The translations under genes and the position numbers were made by a program. Positions 1-5,663 of a stretch of 12,219 nucleotides of DNA are shown here, one piece after another. The notes below the pieces were generated by a model. It was not told the DNA's origin. It was given only the letters and a program-made list of their open reading frames with translations, and did not search any database. Within the stretch, counting starts at the first letter, position 1. Each line of letters opens with the position of its first letter. This stretch comes from an uncultured Gemmatimonadaceae bacterium (GTDB taxonomy: Bacteria > Gemmatimonadota > Gemmatimonadetes > Gemmatimonadales > Gemmatimonadaceae), in contig CATPBD010000180.1 of the NCBI GenBank assembly GCA_955652265.1, forward strand, positions 1 to 12,219, in the 5' to 3' direction.

Positions 1-26
1 GAAGACTTTAATGTTATCCTATCCAC

Positions 27-572
27 ATGGCTGAATCGCCTGTCGCTCTCCTCCGCGCCCACGCTAAACACGCTCCCTGGAACGCTCGCGGACTTGCCGC
101 ACACGCAACAGCTCTTGTAGACGCAGCCGGCGTCAGACCGACCAATGCCTCGGCGCGCGCGGCTCCGAGTGCGCGCGCAGTTCGATTTTACGTCGCGAGC
201 GGGCTGCTGGACCGACCGGAAGGAACGGGCACCGGCGCAACTTACGGATATCGACATCTGCTTCAGTTGCTGTCGATCAAGATTCGCCAACGCGAAGGAC
301 AGAGCCTCGAGACCATTCGCGGCGAAATGCGCGATGTCACGGGCGATGCGCTCGAGCGAAAGATTGCTGTGTCACTTGCTCCTGCGCTCGATTCCGGAGC
401 GGACGAAGCCGTCGCTCATGACGACGACATTGCACTCCGCTGGCGCCGGCTCGCTGTCGCTGATGGTATCGAGCTCCACGTCCGCGAGGATTCGCCGGCA
501 TCACGTGAGGAGGCGGTAATCGCAATGCGTGAAGCTGTCCGCGCAGCTCTCGGCCGCGCAGACATTCGCTGA
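27..572 (+). CDS. MerR-like transcriptional regulator
   Basis: Predicted 181-residue DNA-binding protein. Residues about 48-64 (SARAVRFYVASGLLDRP) and 71-101 (ending in SLETIRGEM) match the helix-turn-helix and wing of MerR-type regulators, where the usual pattern is RTIRYYERLGLL...GYR followed by GFSLEEI. The first half of the usual HTH is poorly conserved: residues 20-47 are Ala-rich and lack the typical start YTIGELAR. Beyond residue 110 there is no recognisable effector domain or conserved metal-binding cysteine, so the signal it senses is unknown. The ATG at 27 is forced, because an in-frame TAA lies at 9-11. No clear Shine-Dalgarno precedes it. The gene ends 8 bp before the convergent PLD gene with no terminator hairpin visible between them. 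The MerR-like fold is fairly certain; targets are unknown. Confidence 0.75.
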   Translation: MAESPVALLRAHAKHAPWNARGLAAHATALVDAAGVRPTNASARAAPSARAVRFYVASGLLDRPEGTGTGATYGYRHLLQLLSIKIRQREGQSLETIRGEMRDVTGDALERKIAVSLAPALDSGADEAVAHDDDIALRWRRLAVADGIELHVREDSPASREEAVIAMREAVRAALGRADIR

Positions 573-580
573 GAGGAGTT

Positions 581-1879
581 CTAGAGCACGCGTCGAAGCT
601 TCTGCGCGCCCCACTCCAGGATCTTGTTCGATAGCGGGCGCTTACGGAATTCTTCGAGCTTCATCTCCTTGGACCATTGGATGTCATCCATGAAGATCGA
701 GTCCATCTGTGCTCCTACTCCAGAGTCGAGCGCGACCAGCAGTGATTCGTCGTTGAACGAAACGGACCGATTGTCGAAATTCATCGAGCCGATATAGGAC
801 CACGCGCCATCGACCACCATGGTCTTTGCATGCATCATCGTCGGTTGATACTCGTAGATCTTCACCCCGCCCTCTAGCAGCTTCTCGTAGTAGGTCCTTC
901 CGGCATACCACGTCGTCTTGACGTCGGTCTTGCTGCTGACCGTCAAAACGCGAACGTCGACCCCTCTCCGCGCTGCTGCAAGCAGGAGCTGCATGAAATT
1001 CTCGCCGGGCACGAAATACGAATTGCTGATATAGAGCGTCTTTCTCGCGCCTGCGATCGACAGCGCGAGAAAGCGCTCCGCTGGTGTGCTGCCCATGCTC
1101 GGGACGCTGTGCATCAACCCGGCGCTCACATTGCCGACATCAGCGAATGAGCTCCTCGGAAAGAACATGTCTCCGGTAAGGAGCTCTCCCGTTGCCTCAG
1201 CCCACCCGGCAGCGAAGGTCGCCTGAAGCGCAGAGACCGTCGCGCCCTCGAATCGCACGTTCGTTTCTCGCCACTGGCTTTCGTGGTGCCCATCGCCCAG
1301 CCAATAGTCGGCCAGTCCGAAGCCGCCCGTGTACCCGATTCGGCCATCGACTACGACTACGCGGACGTGCGACCGCTGCGCCGCTTTCTGCAGGCTATAC
1401 CATCGCAGCGGCCTGAGCCATGCCACCTCGACGCCCGCTGTTTTGACACGCTGGACCCAGTCCCGCTTGAGCGGCTGCGACCCGAACGCGTCGAGCAACA
1501 GCAGCACGCGTACCTTGTGCTGCGCCCTGTCGATCAGATACTTGGCCATCGTATCCGCCACGGCGCCGGGCTGCGAGTAATACATCTGCACTGTGATGGT
1601 GCGCTGAGCCGATGCAAGATCCTTCCACAGCTGCGGGTAGGTGCCGTTTCCGTTCAGCAGAATCTGGACTCTGTTGCCGGGATCGATGTGCGTCCCGGTG
1701 TAGAGCTCGATACTGCGGGGAAAAAGCGGATCTTCGATGGCGGGCGGGCCATCCTTATCGCCCTCCGCAATAACGCTGTGCACCGGGGTGTCGTGCGTGA
1801 CGGAAAGGATACCGATCAACGCCAACATTAGACCAAACAACAACAGCGCAACGATTGCGATGTACTTGATCAGTGACAT
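581..1879 (-). CDS. Phospholipase D-family protein, cardiolipin synthase-like, membrane anchored
   Basis: 432-residue PLD-superfamily protein, probably acting on phospholipids at the inner membrane in the manner of cardiolipin synthase (phosphatidyl transfer between lipids). Residues 5-27 form one N-terminal hydrophobic helix that should anchor it. Two phosphodiesterase motifs are visible. The first is H171-x-R173...D178, followed by GRIGYTGG. The second is H350-x-K352...D357, followed by G364-S365-x-N367. The first motif carries Arg where HxK is the norm (codon CGC), while the second is canonical. A single membrane helix rather than the two of E. coli ClsA, and the length, fit ClsB/ClsC-like or general PLD proteins, so phospholipase or nuclease activity cannot be excluded. 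The ATG at 1879 is preceded by a weak purine stretch (AGAGAGAA). The gene is divergent from the replication initiator-like gene and convergent with the MerR-like gene. Confidence 0.85.
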   Translation of the reverse strand: MSLIKYIAIVALLLFGLMLALIGILSVTHDTPVHSVIAEGDKDGPPAIEDPLFPRSIELYTGTHIDPGNRVQILLNGNGTYPQLWKDLASAQRTITVQMYYSQPGAVADTMAKYLIDRAQHKVRVLLLLDAFGSQPLKRDWVQRVKTAGVEVAWLRPLRWYSLQKAAQRSHVRVVVVDGRIGYTGGFGLADYWLGDGHHESQWRETNVRFEGATVSALQATFAAGWAEATGELLTGDMFFPRSSFADVGNVSAGLMHSVPSMGSTPAERFLALSIAGARKTLYISNSYFVPGENFMQLLLAAARRGVDVRVLTVSSKTDVKTTWYAGRTYYEKLLEGGVKIYEYQPTMMHAKTMVVDGAWSYIGSMNFDNRSVSFNDESLLVALDSGVGAQMDSIFMDDIQWSKEMKLEEFRKRPLSNKILEWGAQKLRRVL

Positions 1880-1890
1880 ATTCTCTCTGT

Positions 1891-2742
1891 ATGACCTACG
1901 TGGCCCGTCGGCGAATCGCGACGCGTGCTATCGTCCTCGATCGGTCGCTCGAATCGCTCCCTATCTTTCGGCTGAGCGACTCCGCCGAGGATTCGGCAAT
2001 CTCTTTCTCCCCTGAGAGCGGCGGGCGCTGGCGTGTTCTGCCCAGCCCGGGTGATCGCTTACCCGGCACCTTCGATCAGGATGTCTACATCGAGCTCCTA
2101 CATCGCTACCACGAAGCAGGATTCCCCGACGATGGTGTGGTCAGCTTCACCCTTCATGCCTTCTTACGCTCAATCGGCCGACGCGTTGACGGCAGAACGT
2201 ACGAACAGCTTCGATCCGCCCTCACCAGACTCGAGAAAACCATCCTCGAGTCCAGCGGAGTGTACGTTGCAGCAAGCGAAGGACAGCCGCTAGAAGGACG
2301 CTTCACCATACTTTCTTCTGTCTCCATCGCGCGCCGTCGGCTGGCGGAGCGCGAACAGTTCACTCTCTTCCCCGTTCTGACGGCATCAGAGCCTGGCGAT
2401 GCTCGGGTCACGATCGGGCCGGTTATCCGATCGAACATTGCGGCTGGTCACACTGTCACACTTTCTGCGATTCACTACCTCTCGCTCACCAATCCGGTCG
2501 CACGCAGACTCTACAGGCTGCTCGAGGTCGCCCGCGAAGAAGGAATGGTGACTTGGAGAGTCCCCCTTGCTTCACTCGCAGAGCAGCTGCCGCTGACTCA
2601 ACGGTATCCCTCGCACTTGCAACGAGTGCTCCAGCCTGCTCATGAGATGCTCCTTGCGGCAGGGTTACTGCGCGACGCGACGTTTCGGCAGCTGAACCGC
2701 GACTGGCTCGTAGACTACGTGCTTGCCTCGAGAGCTGCGTAA
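1891..2742 (+). CDS. RPA-family replication initiator protein A-like protein
   Basis: About 283 residues from the ATG at 1891; a GTG at 1873 would add six residues and overlap the divergent PLD gene by 7 bp. The sequence resembles the RPA (replication initiator protein A) family. A leader of the type DRSLESLPIFRL is followed by LPGTFDQDVYIELLHRY and then a helix-rich winged-helix-like block, SFTLHAFLRSIGRR, DGRTYEQLRSALTRLE, ending about residue 121 (numbered from the GTG). A second such block runs about 195-265, including NPVARRLYRLLEVAR. Known members are linked to plasmid-type replication initiation or DNA binding; chromosomal copies have no established role that I know of. Assignment is by recalled family pattern, not a search. 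No iterons, partition genes or clear origin lie beside it. No Shine-Dalgarno is visible, suggesting leaderless or non-canonical initiation. Confidence 0.65.
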   Translation: MTYVARRRIATRAIVLDRSLESLPIFRLSDSAEDSAISFSPESGGRWRVLPSPGDRLPGTFDQDVYIELLHRYHEAGFPDDGVVSFTLHAFLRSIGRRVDGRTYEQLRSALTRLEKTILESSGVYVAASEGQPLEGRFTILSSVSIARRRLAEREQFTLFPVLTASEPGDARVTIGPVIRSNIAAGHTVTLSAIHYLSLTNPVARRLYRLLEVAREEGMVTWRVPLASLAEQLPLTQRYPSHLQRVLQPAHEMLLAAGLLRDATFRQLNRDWLVDYVLASRAA

Positions 2743-2781
2743 TGCGCTATGTTGTTCCCCTGGTGTCTTTTGTGCGTCATC

Positions 2782-2814
2782 TTGGAACACCGTCTCCTCC
2801 CGGGCGTATTTAAT
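2782..2814 (+). promoter_or_regulatory. Possible promoter of the S41 protease gene
   Basis: TTGGAA at 2782-2787 and TATTTAAT at 2807-2814 resemble -35 and -10 boxes, but the 19 bp spacing is long. The AT-rich box sits inside a short inverted repeat (GGGCG 2802-2806, CGCCC 2822-2826), which would suit an operator or chance. It lies 32 bp upstream of the start at 2847. Confidence 0.3.
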
Positions 2815-2846
2815 AGGCTAGCGCCCTTCTCTATTACATAGACCGT

Positions 2847-4442
2847 ATGTCGCGATCCAGAAAAAGCATTCTTTTCGGCCTCGTCCTGATTCCATTGATG
2901 GCCGGAGGCTTCGTATTCCAGCAGCATGAAACCCAACAGGGTGCTCGGCTCCTTGATCAAGTACTCAATATTGTCTCCAGTCGTTTCGTCGACACTGTCG
3001 ACGCGGCAACTCTCTACGAAAAGGCCGCGCGCGGTCTCGTTCACGAGCTGAACGACCCATACAGCGTGCTGCTCTCGCCGAAGGAGCTCTCGTCCTTCAA
3101 CGCCCAAACCAACGGTCGCTACGCCGGTATCGGGATGGAAATCGCCGAGACGCAAGGCTTCATCTCCGTCCAGCGAGTGTTTCCGCATACACCAGCCGAG
3201 CAGGCCGGTGTCCAGGAAGGGGATCGAATCAACTTCGTCGATACCACGAATATCCGCGGTTGGACCGTCTCACAGACTTCCGAAGCCCTCAAGGGAAATC
3301 CCGGCAGCAGGGTATCGGTCAAGTTCTCTCGACCCGGCGTACCGGAGCTTATTCCAATCACGTTCACGCGCGCCGTTATCAATATTCCGGCTGTTCCGTA
3401 CGCCATGATGCTTGATGGGAAGATTGGCTATATCCCGCTGCTCCAGTTCAACGAGAGTGCGAGAGATGAGCTCGAGTCTTCAGTCACCAGGCTCTCACGC
3501 AGCGGAGCGAAGGGAATCATCATCGATCTCCGCGGCAATCCCGGCGGCATCCTGGATCAGTCGCTGAGTGTTAGCAATCTTTTCCTCAGGAAGGGACAGC
3601 AGATCTCGAGTATCCGTGCGCGCAATGGCGAAAACCAGACGTTCGTCGCCAGCGATGATCCAATCGCGCCGGCAATTCCGCTCGTGCTTCTCACCGATGG
3701 CAGAAGTGCCTCGGCCTCGGAGATCGTCGCGGGTGCGCTCCAGGATCACGACCGGGCACTCATCGTCGGGACGACGTCGTTCGGAAAGGGCCTTGTACAA
3801 TCGGTTTTCCCGCTCGATGGAGGCTATGCCCTCAAGATGACGACGGCAAAGTGGTACACGCCGAGCGGCCGCTCCATCCAGAAGGAGCGCAAGCTTCTCC
3901 CCAGCGGAGACTTCGTCGAAGTCATGCCGGATTCCTTGGAGACAGACTCTGTTCGTCGCTCGCGTCCGGCCTTCAGATCGGATGCCGGGCGTATCGTTTA
4001 CGGTGGTGGCGCGATCACCCCGGACATCATCGTGAGACCCGACACTCTGACGACCGTCGAACAGAAGGTATTCAACGTGTTCGCTCCGAAGACCGCAGAC
4101 GTCAGAGCGACCCTCATGGAATATTCACTGGAGCTGAAGAAAACGGTCAAGCCGAACTTCGCGGTAGCGCCGGCCTGGCGGGAGGAGTTTTACCGCCGGC
4201 TTCAGGCCAAAGGTGTGACGATAGATCACGCGCAATACGAAGCGGCCGGTTCCGAGATCGATCGCCTTCTCGGCAATACCGTTGCGCGTCTCGCGTTCGG
4301 TGATTCCACCGCGAAGCGTCGCGGTATCCCCGAAGACACCCAGCTGATGCGTGCGATCGACGTTCTCAAACAGAGCCAGACGCAGCGGGATCTGTTCGCG
4401 ATCGCTCAACGGGAGCAGGCCACCGCGACCGCGCGGCGATAA
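2847..4442 (+). CDS. S41-family C-terminal processing protease (CtpA/Prc type)
   Basis: 531-residue secreted or membrane-tethered serine protease that in its family trims C-termini of periplasmic or envelope proteins. Residues 8-24 form a hydrophobic signal-anchor. A PDZ domain covers about 90-175, with GIGMEI as the carboxylate-binding loop region and AGVQEGDRI typical of PDZ. The S41 core follows. The catalytic triad can be read from spacing in known members: S289 within GRSASASEIVAGAL, K314 within TSFGKGLVQS (25 residues later) and Q318. The IDLRGNPGG motif at 226-234 is also diagnostic. The C-terminal 130 residues, after TPDIIVRPD, are a helical extension without a known motif. Length is normal for the family. 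It is transcribed alone and closed by a strong terminator, so it is probably a single-gene unit. Substrates cannot be inferred. Confidence 0.93.
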   Translation: MSRSRKSILFGLVLIPLMAGGFVFQQHETQQGARLLDQVLNIVSSRFVDTVDAATLYEKAARGLVHELNDPYSVLLSPKELSSFNAQTNGRYAGIGMEIAETQGFISVQRVFPHTPAEQAGVQEGDRINFVDTTNIRGWTVSQTSEALKGNPGSRVSVKFSRPGVPELIPITFTRAVINIPAVPYAMMLDGKIGYIPLLQFNESARDELESSVTRLSRSGAKGIIIDLRGNPGGILDQSLSVSNLFLRKGQQISSIRARNGENQTFVASDDPIAPAIPLVLLTDGRSASASEIVAGALQDHDRALIVGTTSFGKGLVQSVFPLDGGYALKMTTAKWYTPSGRSIQKERKLLPSGDFVEVMPDSLETDSVRRSRPAFRSDAGRIVYGGGAITPDIIVRPDTLTTVEQKVFNVFAPKTADVRATLMEYSLELKKTVKPNFAVAPAWREEFYRRLQAKGVTIDHAQYEAAGSEIDRLLGNTVARLAFGDSTAKRRGIPEDTQLMRAIDVLKQSQTQRDLFAIAQREQATATARR

Positions 4443-4463
4443 ACAGCCAGCGCTCAATCCTAG

Positions 4464-4498
4464 ACTCCGGCGGGCCCCAAATCCCGTCGGAGTTTTTT
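4464..4498 (+). terminator. Intrinsic terminator of the S41 protease gene
   Basis: An 11-bp stem (ACTCCGGCGGG at 4464-4474 with CCCGTCGGAGT at 4483-4493, one G-T wobble) closes an 8-nt loop and runs straight into six T (4493-4498). It starts 22 bp after the protease stop codon. Confidence 0.9.
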
Positions 4499-4749
4499 AT
4501 GCCCTATAACCGGCCCAGTTGGGTACCCGACCGCTACATGCGTTTTCTGGGCCGGGGGCGGGGCGGAACGTTTCCTCGCATTGCTGGTATAAGACCGGTG
4601 CCAGGCGCCATGCTGGTAGGGCTCCGATGTCACTTGGAGCAAGCGCGCTGGGCAGATTCTGGATGGCTCTTCTCTTCAAGGGATAGCCGCCAAAGTTCAC
4701 CCATGCAGCGCTCACCGTACACCGCTGCGTCGAAGTAATTGGAGAGCAC
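4499..4749. other. Intergenic stretch with several inverted repeats, no convincing gene
   Basis: Together with the preceding terminator this makes 307 bp without a supported gene. Open frames exist on both strands but none has a recognisable motif or ribosome binding site. Three inverted repeats stand out: CCGGCCCAG 4510-4518 with CTGGGCCGG 4547-4555 (9 bp, perfect, enclosing the palindrome GGGTACCC at 4521-4528); GCTCC 4621-4625 with GGAGC 4636-4640; and ATGCAGCG 4703-4710 with CGCTGCGT 4723-4730 (8 bp including one wobble). The last could lie in the leader of the zinc-ribbon gene. A G-rich run follows the first repeat (4549-4565). These could form a small structured RNA or simply reflect GC-rich sequence. 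Confidence 0.4.
4741..4746 (+). promoter_or_regulatory. Ribosome binding site of the zinc-ribbon gene
   Basis: GGAGAG lies 3 nt before the ATG at 4750 (5 nt if the core GGAG is counted). It is one of the few clear Shine-Dalgarno sequences in the window and is the main support that this tiny frame is translated. Confidence 0.6.
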
Positions 4750-4959
4750 ATGCGCAAGCCACGTCCGAATGCGTACAATCCCGCTCAAGCACTCTTTCTC
4801 ATCAGCAACGATCGGCACGGATCTCCCCTGAGCTGTCCTTCCTGCTCAGGCTCGATCGAGCGTGATCCCCGCCAGATTCCGCCTCCTCCCTACACCCATG
4901 TAACGCTGCGCTGCAAGAGCTGCGGGCGGTCGGCACACTACGTCGCCGGGGCGGCGTAG
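4750..4959 (+). CDS. Small four-cysteine zinc-ribbon protein, function unknown
   Basis: 69-residue protein with two CxxC knuckles, C29-x2-C32 and C55-x2-C58, separated by 22 residues. The second sits in LRCKSCGRSAHYV, a typical zinc-ribbon turn (CxxCG). The linker is rich in proline (IPPPPYTH). There is no signal peptide or membrane helix, so it should be cytoplasmic and could bind nucleic acid or protein. I do not recognise a named family. Support for a real gene comes from the paired cysteine knuckles and the ribosome binding site at the right distance. It lies 157 bp upstream of the cold-shock gene on the same strand without a T-tract terminator between, so read-through is possible. Confidence 0.6.
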   Translation: MRKPRPNAYNPAQALFLISNDRHGSPLSCPSCSGSIERDPRQIPPPPYTHVTLRCKSCGRSAHYVAGAA

Positions 4960-4983
4960 AAACCCCGGTCTCTTGCACAAAAC

Positions 4984-5066
4984 TTGCCCTCTGGCAATCG
5001 CCGGATGGATACTGCGTCACACGGGACGAAATATCCGGCGAAGCGAAGCGTTCCTCCACGCTCGCT
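4984..5066 (+). promoter_or_regulatory. Candidate structured leader upstream of the cold-shock gene
   Basis: Three successive potential hairpins: TTGCC 4984-4988 with GGCAA 4993-4997; TCGCCGGAT 4998-5006 with ATCCGGCGA 5033-5041 (9 bp, perfect); and AGCG-A-AGCG 5042-5050 with CGCTCGCT 5059-5066. The loop of the third contains TCCTC (5052-5056), complementary to GAGGA in the csp Shine-Dalgarno (5105-5109). Cold-shock genes of other bacteria often have temperature-responsive leaders. Whether this region is transcribed with csp is not shown by the sequence. Confidence 0.35.
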
Positions 5067-5116
5067 AGCCTATGGTAGATGCTTTACAGATTGCCCAGCG
5101 GGGAGAGGATAGTTCA

Positions 5117-5326
5117 ATGGCACGCATCACTGGCACGGTCAAATGGTTCAACGACGCCAAGGGATTTGGGTTCATTTCGCGTGAGGGAGGCCCGGACGTT
5201 TTCGTGCATTTCAGCGCAATTGGTGGATCCGGATTCAAATCTCTCGCCGAGGGCGACAAAGTCGAGTTCGAAGTCGTGCAGGGCCAAAAAGGACCGCAGG
5301 CCGCAGATGTGACAAAGGTCAGCTGA
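5117..5326 (+). CDS. csp: Cold-shock domain protein (CspA family)
   Basis: 69-residue single cold-shock domain protein, a nucleic-acid chaperone that binds single-stranded RNA or DNA and prevents secondary structure. The family signature is complete: GTVKWFN at 6-12, RNP1 KGFGFI at 15-20, RNP2 VFVHF at 28-32, and the closing strand [14 protein letters not shown]. The start at 5117 is chosen because GGGAGAGGAT (5101-5110) sits 6 nt before it and the protein then begins [11 protein letters not shown] as in homologues. An in-frame ATG at 5072 would only add a non-homologous 15-residue tail and no ribosome binding site. The gene has its own terminator and a potentially folded leader upstream. Whether it is cold-inducible or constitutive cannot be told. 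Confidence 0.95.
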   Translation: MARITGTVKWFNDAKGFGFISREGGPDVFVHFSAIGGSGFKSLAEGDKVEFEVVQGQKGPQAADVTKVS

Positions 5327-5340
5327 CCAACCCAGCTACC

Positions 5341-5368
5341 AAAAAGCCCCGCTAAGCGGGGGCTTTTT
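5341..5368 (+). terminator. Intrinsic terminator of the cold-shock gene
   Basis: AAAAAGCCCC (5341-5350) pairs perfectly with GGGGCTTTTT (5359-5368) around an 8-nt loop that can itself add two G-C pairs with one bulged G. The A5 and T5 flanks make it potentially active in both directions. It lies 14 bp after the csp stop and separates csp from the ku-ligD locus. Confidence 0.9.
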
Positions 5369-5408
5369 GCATCACGGGGCATCACAAAATTGGTTTTCCA
5401 CAGACGGC

Positions 5409-5452
5409 ATTTGATTTGCTTCGATGCACTTCCGTCGATGGCTCAATCAAAT
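5409..5452. repeat. Inverted repeat just upstream of the ku ribosome binding site
   Basis: ATTTGATT (5409-5416) and AATCAAAT (5445-5452) form a perfect 8-bp inverted repeat with a 28-bp centre that contains TCGATG twice (5421-5426 and 5435-5440). The right arm ends one base before the ku Shine-Dalgarno. It could be an operator or an RNA hairpin affecting translation of the ku-ligD unit. Confidence 0.4.
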
Positions 5453-5453
5453 C

Positions 5454-5461
5454 GGGAGGAG
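5454..5461 (+). promoter_or_regulatory. Ribosome binding site of the ku remnant
   Basis: GGGAGGAG lies 7 nt before the ATG at 5469, a near-ideal Shine-Dalgarno. Its preservation in front of a gutted gene suggests the deletion is recent or that the short frame is still translated, for example to couple translation into ligD. Confidence 0.75.
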
Positions 5462-5468
5462 TGCACGA

Positions 5469-5663
5469 ATGGCTGCAATATGGAAAGGCTCTCTGACATT
5501 CGGCCTCGTCAACATTCCCGTCGAGCTCAAGACCGCTGTGCGTGCCGATCATATCAGCTTCCGGCTCCTTCACAAGGAAGACCTCTCTACAGACCGCGTA
5601 GGGCGCGTCGATGCCGGTAACAACGACCGCGAGTTCCAGGCGCGGTGCTCGCGCCCAGCTTAG
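5469..5663 (+). pseudogene. ku: Truncated Ku: N-terminal 40 codons only
   Basis: The frame starts MAAIWKGSLTFGLVNIPVEL and continues to FRLLHKEDLS at residue 40, which is the unmistakable N-terminus of bacterial Ku, the homodimeric ring that binds DNA ends in non-homologous end joining and recruits LigD. Homologues then continue into a domain of some 220 or more further residues. Here residues 41-64 are unrelated and a stop follows, so the DNA-encircling barrel and bridge, the dimer interface and the LigD-recruiting tail are all missing. The frame overlaps ligD by 53 nt in another reading frame. The start and ribosome binding site are intact. The simplest reading is an internal deletion of more than 600 bp; an assembly error is the main alternative. 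The remaining product cannot act as Ku. Confidence 0.82.

Noticed and set aside
19..27. Near-match to a DnaA box (CTATCCACA), and another (TTTTCCACA) near 5393
   Set aside because: Each differs by one base from TTATCCACA. Two or three such matches are expected by chance in 12 kb, and they do not cluster or lie near the RPA-like gene.
2715..3188. 157-residue minus-strand open frame opposite the S41 protease start
   Set aside because: It lies antisense to the signal and PDZ-proximal part of a clear protease gene and has no recognisable domain or ribosome binding site.
4497..4818. Open frames on both strands between the protease terminator and the zinc-ribbon gene
   Set aside because: They overlap one another, show no domain or ribosome binding site, and run over inverted repeats.
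5072..5116. Upstream ATG giving a longer cold-shock protein
   Set aside because: The added 15 residues are not homologous to the family and the strong ribosome binding site belongs to the ATG at 5117.
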